Source: Eulemur rufifrons (Eukaryota > Chordata > Mammalia > Primates > Lemuridae). From it: DNA of 64,000 nt. Below are positions 38,532-50,576 of the stretch, in pieces (position 1 is the first letter of the stretch; each line of letters opens with the position of its first letter). The notes under the pieces were generated by a model that did no database searches, was not told the origin of the DNA, and saw only the letters and a program-made list of their open reading frames with translations. The translations under genes and the position numbers were made by a program. The stretch spans positions 78,875,114 to 78,939,113 of the forward strand of contig NC_090984.1 of NCBI RefSeq assembly GCF_041146395.1, in the 5' to 3' direction.

Positions 38532-40974
38532 GTACCCTCAATCCCACTGTGCTTAGCAATAAGATCTCTTAAGATCTATCATTAAACCTCTTATCTTTTT
38601 AAAATTATTCTAAGACTCTAAATGTTTGTGGTTCCTGAAAAGGGGGTACGACTAAGAGTAATAGTGTGAAGTTTACAGAGATAAAACCGGAGATCCAGGA
38701 TATCCCTTGATAATCTCATTTTAATTTCATTGTAATATTTTCAATAAAGGTAACTTTTATATGTATATGTGTGTATACATATTAAACATGTGATTTAATC
38801 TTCTTAAAATAAAATCTATATTCACAGCTTTTATTGCAGGTGAAGTAATATGATTATTTCCAATGAGATGCAAGCAGAAAGGGTGTCTAAAATTATTGGG
38901 AAGTGTTCTCAAAAAAGGAGTTAGTTTTTACTTTTGGCTGAAATGTAGAAGTAATAGCTGAATTTAAGTAGCTGGGCCATTTATTGATGACAGTTGAGCA
39001 ATAAGATGGAAGAAGCCTGAATTCCTGAGGACTTTGTGGAACAGAGCCATTCTGCTACTTTCTGAAATGATATATCAAGGATTTAACCTGAGTGAAATAA
39101 TTTTCAATCCTGTTTAAATTGTGGTGACTTGGAGTTTACTGACACTTTCAGCTGCTCTGTAAATATTAACATATATAATTAACTTGTGAATCATAATATA
39201 ATATCACAGCCTGCACCTCTTTATTTGGGTAAAGAACAAAGATAAACATACCCCTGGTAAAGTCATGCACAAAAGTCACAATAACTCTAGAAGAGGAATA
39301 CACAAAGGGATAGGATTTCAGAATAAAGTAACATGGGAACAAAGGCAGACTCTTGGAAATGTGTAATGATTTAGTGGAAGGCAGCATAGTCTAATTTGAA
39401 CAGACTTTGGAGTAACTGGTAAAATTGAGGGAAAAATGATGCTATATATTTTCTTTGAGAAATTTATGAACAGTTTGATGGATTATGACAATGAAGAATT
39501 TGCACATCATCCAATAGGCCATGAAGAGCATCAACATGTCTTCCTTAAGAGCAAGATATATCTTCTAAGAAAAGAAAGCCCAGCAATATAGAAAATGGAC
39601 TGAAAGAGAAAGAAGTTAAAAGTTTTGGGATCAGATAAAATCATACCAGAAGAGAATATTAGGCTTAATAAGGGCAATAGGAATAAAAATAAAATTATTG
39701 TTTCAAGACACTACACAAATACAAAACTGGTAAGATTTTTGAAAGAGAGTATTTGTTATTTGATTTCTTATATCTAATCTAGTACCTGATACTTAGTAGG
39801 TACACAGTAAATAGTTATTAAATACTTTCCTGATTATAAAAATTTTATCAGTTGAGAGACAGTACCTATTGGTTATTTTCTACCTAATTATAATTTATGG
39901 TTATGCAATATAAAGTTTTATAGAATATATATCTGTTATTACTTTTTGAAAAAGACATCACTCCTTTAATATTTTTTATTTGAAATAATCTAAAAATGTC
40001 TCTATTAATGAAACTCTTAAATGTTTTACAAGTCGAGATATATATAACTCTGTACATGTAGTTTCTGGAAGTTAGGGCATTCTGCTTTTATTTCTATAAA
40101 GGGAACATTGATTACTATTTTATTTTTCTCTTATGTTCTTTGACCTAAAACCTAGTTTAATAAATGCCTATGCTTATATTTTTATGATGGTTTTCACATT
40201 TTATTTAAGCAACTAGTCAAAAAGCTAAATAGAAAAATTCTCCTTTTTTCATATTATTCATTTCCTTACCCAACTTGTTAATAAATCTTAATCTCCTGAT
40301 ACTCATAAACATTCCAATAGAAATATCTCATCAGAGAAAAGTATGTTAAAGGAAAGAAATATGAAGAAAATATTGGTTAGTGGGAACACAATTAGAATAA
40401 CTTAGAACTAACATCCTGATTGCTAAATACTTAGAAGCATCAGAACAATTTGAAAGGCATAGATAATTTTAAGCTTTATAAATAAATGCTGCATTTTACT
40501 GAAAATGATTTGGTTATTCATGTTCAAAAAAGAGTAAAAGTGCATCTTTCTTAATCTCTAGTACTGCCAAAAGATTTTCTCATCTGGTCTCCTGCATAAT
40601 CAAACTATTGGAAATACCTTGTCTTCACTATATTGTATAATGGGCATAAACATCTCAAGGTTGACGCATCCCTTGGGGTCTTTGCTAATGTATAGCTTAA
40701 ACCAATGCAGACTTCTGAGACAGGTGGCCTATGACACTTCCCAGGTTGCTTTTCCTTACTGACTACCTCTTGCAGTTACACGCTTGTTCCAATTACCTCC
40801 TGAGGAGGCAAAAGCAACCCCTCCTTACAGCTGTGCTGAGTTTTGAGAAGTTGTACACCCAAAGCTCAGGGGTCTAGCCTTCTTAGGGTGACAAAGCTGA
40901 GGACAGCTGGCAACACAGTTCTATTCAACTCGCATTTTAAAGAGAGGGGTTCTTTGAAATAGTGAGTTGTAATA
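38532..40974. other. AT-rich intron, no gene recognised
   Basis: No exon or nameable repeat. A TATG/TG-rich patch lies near 38,755-38,790. Confidence 0.45.
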
Positions 40975-41413
40975 TGTATTAGTTATCTAAGACTGACATA
41001 ACAAATTGCCACAAACTCAGTGGCTTAAAAAAAAAAAAAAAGTTTTTTTTCACAGTTCTGGAAGTCAGATGTTTGAAACCAAGGCCTTAGCAGGAACCTA
41101 CTTCCTACAGAGGCTCTAGAAGAGAGTATATTCCTTGTCTCTTACAGCTTTTGGTGGCTCCGGGTGTTCTTTGGCTTGTGAATACATACCTACATACTCA
41201 TATTCCCTCCTCCTCTTTTCTCTCAAAACTCCTGCCTCTCTTTGATAAAGATACATGTTATTGCATTTAGGGCCCACCTATATGATCGAGGATAAGCTCC
41301 TCTCAAAATCCCTACCTTAATCCCATCTGTTGCCATACAAGGAAATATTCACAGGTTCCAGAGATTAGAACATAGACATATCTTTTTGGGGGGACATCAG
41401 TTAATCTACTACA
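40975..41413 (-). mobile_element. MLT1 LTR (MaLR), minus strand
   Basis: Plus strand begins tgtattagttatctaagact and ends ttaatctactaca. Complementary MLT1 words: aacaaattgccacaaactca, gtggcttaaa, cacagttctggaagtcagat, ccttgtctcttacagctttt, tgcatttagggcccacctat, atattcacaggttccagaga and tttttggggggacatcag. An A-tract of about 15 at 41,027-41,041 has grown within it. About 439 bp. Confidence 0.9.
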
Positions 41414-44410
41414 AGATATATTATTCATTTTCAACTTAAACCATACTTTCACCCTCTCTGTAGTCACCTTTCATCCCAGTTTAAAAAATAATTTTCAGCA
41501 AGTTTTCTTTCACTCAATCAATCATTAACTCTTTTGGTCATTCTCAATCTATTTAATCACTTTAGATTTACTGGGATTCTTTTCTGGATCAAGCTATGTG
41601 CTGGAATATAACATAGGATGATATTCAGTCATGTCATGGAAGAATGAACCTAGATGTCTTGAAGTATTTAAAAATAGTTTTTCAAAAGGTAAATGTTGAA
41701 TAATTTTGAACCTGAGATAATGTGAAACATATTCCAGTTAAATTATCTGCTCTAATAGTACAGAACTATCTATTAAAATATAAATATTTATATGTACATA
41801 TTGATATATAAATACATATAGATAAGTACCTGGAATTTCATATATACAAATGGGCTTATTCTAATAAACCAATATGCCACATTAACCTTCAGAACTTGTA
41901 AAAATTCCCCTGTAGAAGAACATAAGTGGTATTGGGGTTCCTACCATAGCTCATGAAGCTTACTTAAACCACAGAAAACTGCTATAACTTCACCATAATA
42001 AGATTAGTAAACAAAATATATGCAAAAACACTGTATTTTGTAGCAATGCAGTTAATATCCTCTAAAATGTACAGTGAACTACAAGCTAAGCTGGTCACTG
42101 TTTCCAAAATACCTTTGCTTACTTCCTTCTTTTTCCTACCAGAAAAATATTCTCACAACCCTTCTGATGTCTCAATAAACAAAACCACATTTTCTCATCC
42201 CCATACTCTCTCACATATCACATACACAATAAAAAAGAGAAAAGATGAATGAGCTTTTTAACTTTCTTGGGAGATAATATAAGTATAGATGTCCTTGCCT
42301 TTTTAGTTCAATTCTGCATATTTTGGTGTGCAATGAGATCGGGTCCACTTTTGGGTAATTATACAACATTCATGGTAAGTGAAAGAGTAATCTTGAATTT
42401 GTTAAAGTGAGTGTAAAAATTAAAATTTAAAATATTCTTAATTTGGATCTGAAGAAGTAAAGAGAACTGTCTTGAAAGATCTATTTTATGGATAAAAATA
42501 TATGCATCTTTGTATATTTCTATTCCCTGGCTATCTTTTGTTAGCATCAAAGAGTTTTGAATTATGGGAAATCCATAGGAATATCAATTTTGATACATTT
42601 TAGTAGGTAAACTAATTGGTCTTTCAATGTTCCATTTGATATATTTTCCTGGATTATCCTATATTTGGCACTCATTTACTTTTCTTCAAAACTTCACATT
42701 GTATGTGAAGATCTTCAAACAATAAGGTTGACCTGAATATTGAAAAGTGCACACTGGAAACAAATCAATGCATTACTATTTCCTCTCCTTTAGGAGGCAA
42801 CCCAAACAGGTTTATTCCTTTTCATAGCTATCAAAATCAAGATCTACTTGCTTCACCCCATGGATCTGGAATGAAAAAATGGAGCTTCATCTTTTATCTG
42901 GTCTCAGCTTCTCTTTCAAAAAACAGAATTTGGATCACATGATAGGGAGCAAATGAAAATCATGCAGAGGCAGCATGGACCTAAACTTTGTAGCATAAAA
43001 TCAGAAAGCACTGTCACCATATGCCAAAGAGACTGAAGAAAGTGATGCAATTAATTTTATAGAGTATTTTTGTTTGGAGGGATTAATGAATGAAAGCAAG
43101 GCATTCTATTTGTATTAATGTGTGAGAAATATTTGCCTTTAAAAGATTTGTATTGCTTTGGGAAATAATATATAAGCAAGAATTGAAAGTAAGCCATGCC
43201 ATTTAAGTTACCCCATTGAGCAATAGACCTCATTCTCTTTCCCTTGTAATTATTCCAAGGTATAAAAATTAGCAGTTAGATCGTCATGTAATTAGTATTG
43301 TCCTAAGGACTTTTGGCTTTGTGTCAATAGTATATTTAAGAATCAAAACAGAAAAGCCCTAAATTCAACTGAACCTTAATAAAAGGAACTGTGAAACCTA
43401 GAGGTGGCAAGTTCCAGCAGAGACAACATCTTCATGTTCTTTGGTTAGTCAAGTGTATGTTAGGTATCTAATATTACATTTCAAGAAACAATAATAGCTT
43501 GAGTCAATTCGTAGAGAGTTTCCTTACAAGTAAGAACTTATCACTAAAAATTTGCATTATTAATAAATGAGTTTTAAGTTTAGAACATTTCAAATATTTT
43601 TATGATTGCTTTTCAGATAATACACAATGTCTAGTTTCTTCTTTTATTAGCATGAATACTTCAACTAGTAAAAGTAAGTTTACCAATGACAAAATAACAA
43701 TGAATAGGAGTATTTGCTTTTAATGTATGCCTAAAACATAGCTCAAAAATAACACTTTAGCATATGGATTATAAAATAATTTAATATATTTAAATTATAA
43801 TTTAAATAAGTATGTAAGAATAAAGAGAAATTATCTGAAAGATAATAGTGTCAAAATTATCAATAATTATCTCTATCTTATTATACATCCGATATGACTA
43901 TATTGTTTTTCCTTGGAATATTTGTGAACACATGGAAAGCCATAGGCAAAATGGAAAGTCCCTGTATGGTGACAGATAGTAAATAAATAAATAAGCAAAT
44001 AAATAAGAAAAAAAACAAACCCTTCATTCCTTCCACTATTAAGAAAACCAGAGCAGGTGTCTGTTCATGTGATTTTAGAACTGCAGAAGGAAAAAAATAT
44101 ATTAATGTGAAATTTGATCTAAATAAAGCTAGTTAATACCAGAATTTGTCTCTTTATATTGCTGAAATGTTCAAAATAGCCAACTTCACCACTATCTCCA
44201 CTTGAATTCAAATAAACTTCCGTGCAACGTTATAGGCACAAACACTATTTTAACTATTAAAAGACTTGCCTTGAATATAAATAAGTAGAAGTTCTACCTA
44301 CAGCAGTAAAGCTGCTCCATGCTTCACTGATTTAGAAAATGCTTTAATTCTGAAATTGACATAGGCCTAAGACTTCTTGGTCATATATGTTAATATATAA
44401 ATATTCGAAA
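41414..44410. other. AT-rich intron, downstream flank of the Ig exon
   Basis: No further exon or nameable repeat. An AT-rich patch (41,760-41,830) and an AAAT-type microsatellite (43,979-44,008) are the only structures. Confidence 0.45.
43979..44008 (+). repeat. (AAAT)n microsatellite
   Basis: Imperfect AAAT/AAATAAGC repeats: gtaaataaataaataagc then aaataaataag. Confidence 0.8.
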
Positions 44411-44416
44411 TTCTAC

Positions 44417-44686
44417 CTGTAACAAGAAAGCTGCATCTCCCGGCTCCAGCTTCATTTATGATGCTACAATTATAAACGCCATAGTTTTCATTGGAAAGAC
44501 TCTTCACTGGATACTCTGTGTGCTCCTGAGAGTCAAACTGACCGGTCCGTAATAATTTATTGCCCAAGCGCCACTCATAGGTCAGCACCCGTATTGGATA
44601 GGCTCTCAATACTCTGCAGCTCATAGTGACACTTCGGTCCTGTCCTTGCCGGATTTCCAGGAATGCTGGTTCTACAGCAGGAGGAT
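44417..44686 (-). CDS. MDGA2: MDGA2 exon encoding an Ig-like domain (probably Ig6)
   Basis: This 270-nt exon is read on the minus strand after the acceptor ttttctgcag and ends at a GTAGAA donor. It is phase 1 at both ends, the usual arrangement for a single-exon Ig domain. It encodes 90 residues, the first (Asp) completed by a base of the previous exon. Ig hallmarks are visible: the B-strand cysteine in VTMSC (residue 24), the core tryptophan in YEWRLG (residue 39), and the F-strand cysteine in YGVYNCS (residue 74). Asn73-Cys-Ser is a potential N-glycosylation sequon overlapping the disulfide cysteine, and Cys85 is an additional cysteine. The frame is open throughout with no damage. It is called the last Ig domain because the next exon begins the FN3-like region. 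The true start codon is far upstream; the internal Met at residue 22 is not a start. In the protein this segment sits extracellularly close to the membrane-proximal half. Confidence 0.95.
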
Positions 44687-44692
44687 CTGCAG

Positions 44693-45529
44693 AAAAGATA
44701 TGTTAAAACAGATGAAAGATGTGACTTGCAATAAGCCAGTGGCTATTCTTATTATGAGAAGCTATTTTTGAGAACACTGGCAGCAATAGGGAAGGACTAT
44801 AAGAGGTGGGTGGAGAACATATTTAGGCCAGGAATTTCAGCTTGCTTTGGAAAATGTGATGTCCTGAGTGTGGGCAGTGAACGAGCCTCATTGCTTTACA
44901 AAAGCATTTGCAGGTAAAACTAGCAGAATTAATTTTTTTTCATTCTAGTTGCTTCTCAGAAAAAACTGTCCCGACTGTGTTTGTTTACTGTCAGTAGACA
45001 AATGGTGTTCTGCATATGAAATGCAGAGTAAAGCTGGGGCTCTAAACTGCTATGAGAATTTGAAACAGATAATGCTTTAGGTTCAAGTCAGGGAATTCTA
45101 ATTATTCTCACCCGAGGCTCAGTCCTTGGGTTTCTGGGCACCCATTATTTAATAAAATAGGTAACACGATTTATAAATTTATTTTCTAAATTATTTAGTC
45201 TAATTTTATTTGGCTTCAAGTCATAATATTCATGGGTAAACTTTAAGCATGCTATTCCATTTTTTTTTTTTTCATAATATTGGTCTCCTTTCTCATTGCC
45301 AATCTGTTGACTGACCCTTCTTACTTCTTTCAGAAAATATTTATAAACTACCCTATTAATTCTAATATTATTCTTTCACTTAATTTTTGGTTTGGAGAAC
45401 TTTCTTAAAAATGGTAAGAATTTTAAAAAATGTACAAGAAAAACAATGCCTACTTTCATGCACTTCATGGGCCAACACAGAAGGCAGCCATTTAAAAAGC
45501 TAAATTACGAAACTGAAATGTGAAAAATA
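44693..45529. other. Intron upstream of the Ig exon, no gene
   Basis: Contains the acceptor-side pyrimidine tract of the Ig exon on the minus strand. Nothing else recognised; a T-tract of 12 lies near 45,261-45,272. Confidence 0.5.
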
Positions 45530-45534
45530 ATTTC

Positions 45535-45850
45535 AGGGTAGTCAGCAAACAGAAGTGAATGACACTATGAGGATTGATTGCATCTCAAGAAAGATGATAT
45601 TTGAGCTGTGTCTTTCAGGATATGAAAGAAACGATAGGTGGGTAAGCAGTAAGACAGGGCATTCCAGGTACAGAAATGGGTATAAGCTAGAGAAGAGGGA
45701 TTGTTCAGAGAAATACAAATGGATTAGCATAGCTGATGAACAAAAGGCCATTAGGGCTTGGGGTAGAGGAAAATTAAGATGGAAAGAAAGGCAGAGACTC
45801 CGTTCAAAGATACTTGAATGTCGTGCTATGGAGTTTAAATGTATTACCGG
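45535..45850 (+). repeat. Ancient mammalian repeat remnant, family not named
   Basis: Shows the phrases gatatttgagctgtgtcttt, agacagggcattccagg and ggagtttaaatgtattacc, matching an old interspersed consensus that reads 'gacatttgagctgagtcttgaaggatg..gcattccaggcagag'. The 105-codon open frame that crosses it is a by-product. A related trace lies at 49,110-49,215 (gaaagtggttgaaagtgtca). Confidence 0.4.
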
Positions 45851-46149
45851 TATTGGGTGGGAGGTCTTTTAAAATTTTTAAATAAAGAATTTGTACGGTC
45901 AAATTAATTTTTTAGGAAAAATATTGTAACAAATAGGAGATGCAAAAACCACATAGTAAAGAGACAAGTTGTAGAGAAAATATCACTGGTGAAAGCCTGA
46001 ACAAAGGTGAGGTCAGCAGGACCTCATGATGCCGTAGGCAAGGAGGTGGATAATGGTGTCAGTTATGAAGTTGGGGAAGAAAAGGAGAGGCAGTTTGAGG
46101 TATGGTGGACATGTTGATTTTGTGCACCTGTGAATCACATACCTAGTAG

Positions 46150-48960
46150 CAAAGTGTTTCTTCCTTACAAAACATATGCATTATGTTTTATTATCTCTTT
46201 GCTTTTGATTTTTTGCTTAACTAAATTGTGGTCAGAGAAAATAATCCATATGTTTTTAATCCTCTGAATGTGTTGACAATTGCTGTACGGGACAATACAT
46301 GATAGATTTCTGTCCTTGTGTCAGATAGATTTCTGTCCTATGTGCTTGCAAAGAAGGAAGAGCCTGCAGTTTTAGAGCACGGTATGTACCTATTAGGTCA
46401 AGTCTGATAGTTGAGTTGTTCAAATTATCTATATAGTTGTTTATTTATTTATTTTTTGCCTACTAATTCTAGTTGGATTAATTTAGGAGAGCCTATGAAA
46501 CCCTTTTCTTTTTTTTTTTTTTTTTTTTTTGAGACAGAGTCTCACTCTGTTGCCCGGGCTACAGTGAGTGCCGTGGCGTCAGTCTAGCTCACAGCAACCT
46601 CAAACTCCTGGGCTCAAGCGATCCTACTGCCTCAGCCTCCCGAGTAGCTGGAACTACAGGCATGTGCCACCATGCCCGGCTAATTTTTTGTATATATATT
46701 TATTTTAGTTGTCCATATAATTTCTTTCTATTTTTAGTAGAGACGGGGTCTCACTCTTGTTCAGGCTGGTCTTGAACTCCTGACCTCGAGCGATCCACCC
46801 GCCTCGGCCTCCCAGAGTGCTAGAATTACAGGCGTGAGCCACCGCGCCCGGCCTGAAACCCTTTTCAAAGTGTATTAGTTTAAAAAAAATCTTGTAGTTC
46901 TGTCTCCTTTTTGCTTTAACTATTTTGAAGCTATACTATTACGTTACACATAAATTTTAAATTGCTTTATGTTCATGAATGAAGCTTTTATCAGATGAAA
47001 GCTTTTAGAGGTAATATCTTTTATCTCTACTTACATTTTATTTTTTAAAAAATCTATTTTGTCTAGTATTATTATAGCTACACTGGCATTCATTTAGTTA
47101 GTATTTGCATGTTACATTTTATTCTTATATTTTCAGTATCCTTATATTTTACAAGCAACTCTTTTAAACAGCATGTGTTTATGTTCTATTTTTTCAAAGA
47201 GTCTGACAATCTTTTTATTTTACCCAGAGCACTTAGCACTTTATTCATTTGCATTTACTGAACTGCTTATTTTATACTTCTATTTCATTTCATTTTGTAC
47301 TAAATTTACTATACCTTCTTATTTTGTATTTTCTATTTGTTTTCTGTTGTGTTCTATTGCCTTCTTTTAGACTGATGTATTACATTATTACTCTAACCAT
47401 TTTCTTGCTACTAGTTGAGTATTTACTTATGCTATTATTCTGATGGTCTTAAAGCTTGCAACATGCACACTCAACTTATCCAAAAACGTCAATCAATACC
47501 CTTACCTTATTGAAAAAAACAATAATACAGGAACAATTTATTCCCTTTATTCTCATCCTAACATGTATTTAAAAGAAATATATTATACATTATTATAATT
47601 TTATACCTGCACTATTTTATAAAAATTTATTGATATACGCTAGCTTACTTGCCCTTCATTTCTTCTTTCATTATAGACCTTCCGTCAGTGATCACTTCCC
47701 TTGTGTTTAAACTCATTATTTGGAACTCTCTATATATCTTTAGTGAACTTTCTGATAGTAATTTTCTAAAAAATATATTTTAACTTATGGAGCTGTGAAA
47801 CCAAGAGCTCTCAATGCTATGACCAAAGACTGAAGTTCTCCATAGGATACTATAGTCACTCGATGGTGCTATGTTTTCATGAGGAGAGATAAGACTTAGC
47901 CACTCATAATCATGAGATAATAATCCATGATTAGTGATATGGGAAAGGAATTAAGCATATCAAAGTTAAAAAAATATATATATAAAATATATTTTATCCT
48001 CATTATTAAAAGATATTTTTCTTGTACACAGGTTTATAGGTTGGTAGTTTATTTTAAGTACATCATTATATAATTCCTCTGTCTTTAGATGGCCATTGTT
48101 GGTGGAGATAGGTGAGCTCAAAGTCTCACATTTTGAAGTGAATGTCTTTTTTTTTTCTCCAGCTACTTTCAAAATCTCTTTGTGTTTGGTGTTCCACAAC
48201 TTCAATATGTTTTTAGGTATGGGTGTCTTTCTACTTACAGGTTTGGTGTTTGTTGGTCTTCTTAAATCTGTTGATTTAAATTTGGTGTCTTTCATCTGGG
48301 GAAATTTGGAAAATTCTCATCATATGCTCTTCAATAGTATCTCTGTTCCCTTTTTTATATCCTTATTTGATTATCCCTTTCACTCTGTCTTCCATGTCTT
48401 TTAACCTGTCTTCCAGATTTTCTGGTTTTTTTGGTGGTTGTTTTCTGTACTGCATTATGAATACATTCTTCTGATTTAATTCAGTTTATTAATTCTTTAA
48501 TTCTGCTTAATCTACTAAACATTCACTGTGTTTTTAATTCCAATAGCATAGTTTTAACCAGACTTCTGATTTACTCTTACACTGTGTATATAATTCCTTA
48601 AATTCCAACTTCTTGGAGGAAAGGTCTACCAGTAGACCCCTCCTTCCTCCACTGAATACTTTGAGTTTGGATTTCTGTACCCCTTTCCCAGAGATGCCAA
48701 CAAAATTTAATCTCAAATTTGCCCATGTTCAGCTGAGAGCAAATGTAGCCTCATTGTATTGCTTTCATTAAATTTGACAAGGTATATTTTTAATACATGT
48801 TTTATTCCTTTTAATAATATTTTTAAAATATTTCCCAGCATTTTTAGTTATTTTCATTGGAAGATTTTACAGAATATTTTGTTTTTTATATGCCCAGAAA
48901 CACATCTCTCTGCTTGTCCAGTGGAAATATGGATCTAAAACTCAGAAGAAAGGACTGACT
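46150..48960 (-). mobile_element. Old L1M/HAL1-type LINE, minus strand
   Basis: The plus strand carries antisense L1 words: aactaaattgtggtcagaga, aatccatatg, ttaggtcaagtctgatagtt, gttgttcaaattatctatat, then, further right, ttagatggccattgttggtg, ctactttcaaaatctctttg, acaacttcaatatg and ttaacctgtcttccagattt, which correspond to the ORF1 side. No intact frame. A young Alu (46,509-46,853) inserted into it, and a 23-bp tandem duplication (gatagatttctgtcc, 46,301 and 46,324) is present. Confidence 0.65.
46509..46853 (-). mobile_element. Lemur-type Alu, minus strand, full length
   Basis: Long T run, then gagacagagtctcactctgt, gcccgggctacagtgagtgc, cgtggcgtcagtctagctca, the linker tatatatatttattttagtt with gtccatataatttctttct, tagtagagacggggtctcac and the complete end gtgagccaccgcgcccggcc. 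The 13-bp target duplication tgaaacccttttc is at 46,496-46,508 and 46,854-46,866. It keeps its 5' end, unlike the copy at 35,093. Confidence 0.96.
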
Positions 48961-49439
48961 GTAGATTATAGTTCTGCAGAGATAGCTCAGAGTAAGTATA
49001 GACAAAGAAATATAAAACACCAAATTTGGATTTGCTCTTGAATACAAAACTTATGAGGTTAGAGAAAAATAAAAGCTCCTATAGTAGAATAAATATAAAT
49101 AAGCAAAGAGATATGGGGATCCAGAGAGTTGTGTTACAAAAATTAAAGCCATTGCATGTTTCAAAGAACATGAAAGTGGTTGAAAGTGTCAAATGCTATC
49201 AAGAAATGAGTTAAGATTGAAAATATATATTTTTTAATAAGTTTTATACCATTTATGATTGTAATTAGAGTATTTTCTATCAAGTATACAGAATCTAGTT
49301 TACAGGTTTGGGCATGAAAATGGATAAAGAGTAGACAGAGATAAGGAATGACAACTGTTTGTTCAAGAACACTGCCTATAATTAGAAAAGACAGTTGTTT
49401 CTATTGATCTACCTTAAAAATATATTAGGAGCTTACACA
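48961..49439. other. Intron stretch with an ancient repeat trace
   Basis: Apart from the weak trace near 49,110-49,215 mentioned with 45,535-45,850, nothing is recognised. Confidence 0.4.
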
Positions 49440-50098
49440 TTTCTTTCCATCTCTACTGCCAATTTCATTATCTCTCACATGGACATCTACGAATTTCCTG
49501 CAATATCTTTCTAAGAGGACAATGTGCTCCTCTTTTGACATTTACTCATTCTTCTGAGATTAGACAGATGTGCTTTTAAAACAGAAGTCAGCTCATGCTT
49601 TTTCTTCCTCAAAACACTTTATTGACTCAACCTTGCTTGTAAACCAGGACTACAAGGTTAGCCAAGTTATAGCTCTGGCCACATTCTCAACTATTCTCAT
49701 CTTGATGACTATGTTCCAGACACATAAATTTTCTTCCTTTTCCAACCTGACAGCGCTTTCCAGATTTTATACCTTTGACTTTGTTCTTTCTGCCTAAGAT
49801 GTTCTTTCCTTTGCTTTTTTAATGGCTGGCTCATTATCATCTTTCAAATTTTACCTCTTTGGAAAACTCATCCTTGATAACTAGTTAGTAACTTATCTCT
49901 CACAGTTAATTTTTACTCATCATTGCATTGGTTTTCTGCATACCATTATCATTTGTTCATATCTTGTTTATGTAAGGTCCATTTTGAAGTGGCCTAAAAT
50001 TCCCCATCCATTGCTTCATCCCATATATCCATCACAGTATACGGCACTATAGTTGGTGACAGATCATTATTGATTGAATAAATGAATGAATGAATAGT
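49440..50098 (+). repeat. L2 LINE 3' part, plus strand
   Basis: Typical L2 tail order: tgcttttaaaacagaagtca, ccttgcttgtaaacc, ttgttctttctgcctaagat, gttctttcctttgc, tttcaaattttacctctttg, gaaaactcatccttgataac, catcacagtatacggcac and a terminal GAAT microsatellite (50,076-50,093). About 660 bp, one of the best preserved old repeats here. Confidence 0.85.
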
Positions 50099-50114
50099 AT
50101 AAAAGAGTAAATAT

Positions 50115-50576
50115 TTACACAATATCTACAAGATTTCTCCCATCAAGACACTGGGGTATATGTCCATTTCATTAAATCTGGATCAGCTCTGTGATTACTT
50201 TCACCAGTAGAATATAGCAGAAGTGATTTTGAACCAATTTCTGCACCCAGGACATAAGAGATTGGCAGTTTCACTCCCTATTTTTTGAAATACCCACTCT
50301 GGAAGGCTTGAACCCCATGTAATATGTGCAACTACTCTTCTGCAGAGACCATGTGAAGAGGCCCTGAGATTATATGAAGGAGAGGGCAGAGTTTAGCTCA
50401 GGCTTCCAGATTTCCCCATCAAGGTTCCAGCCATGTGAAACTATCTTGGATTGTTGAGACCAGACCAGCCATCCACTAATTTATAATTATTATCATTGGA
50501 TAAATTAAAATGTGGTTCTTTTAAGCTCCAAAGTATTGGAGCAGTTTGTTACACAGCAAGAGATAGCTGAAACAGA
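50115..50576 (+). mobile_element. MLT1 LTR (MLT1G/H/J-like), plus strand
   Basis: Shows cactggggtatatgtccatt, cagtagaatatagcagaagt, cttctgcagagaccatgtga, ttccagccatgtgaaactat, cttggattgttgagaccaga, ccagccatcca and ttgttacacagcaagagata, ending gctgaaacaga. The first bases of the LTR are worn away. Confidence 0.8.

Noticed and set aside
40960..41440. Plus-strand A-tract and flanks as a processed pseudogene tail
   Set aside because: The A-tract is inside an antisense MLT1 LTR, where the consensus has a short A-rich stretch that has expanded.
44367..44624. Taking the ATG at 44,624 as the start of a small secreted Ig protein
   Set aside because: The Ig-domain frame continues upstream to a good acceptor site, and the residue is an internal Met in the MDGA2 exon; the tail beyond the donor is intron.
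45555..45872. 105-codon Arg/Lys-rich frame as a small protein
   Set aside because: It coincides with an ancient repeat remnant and lacks any other support.
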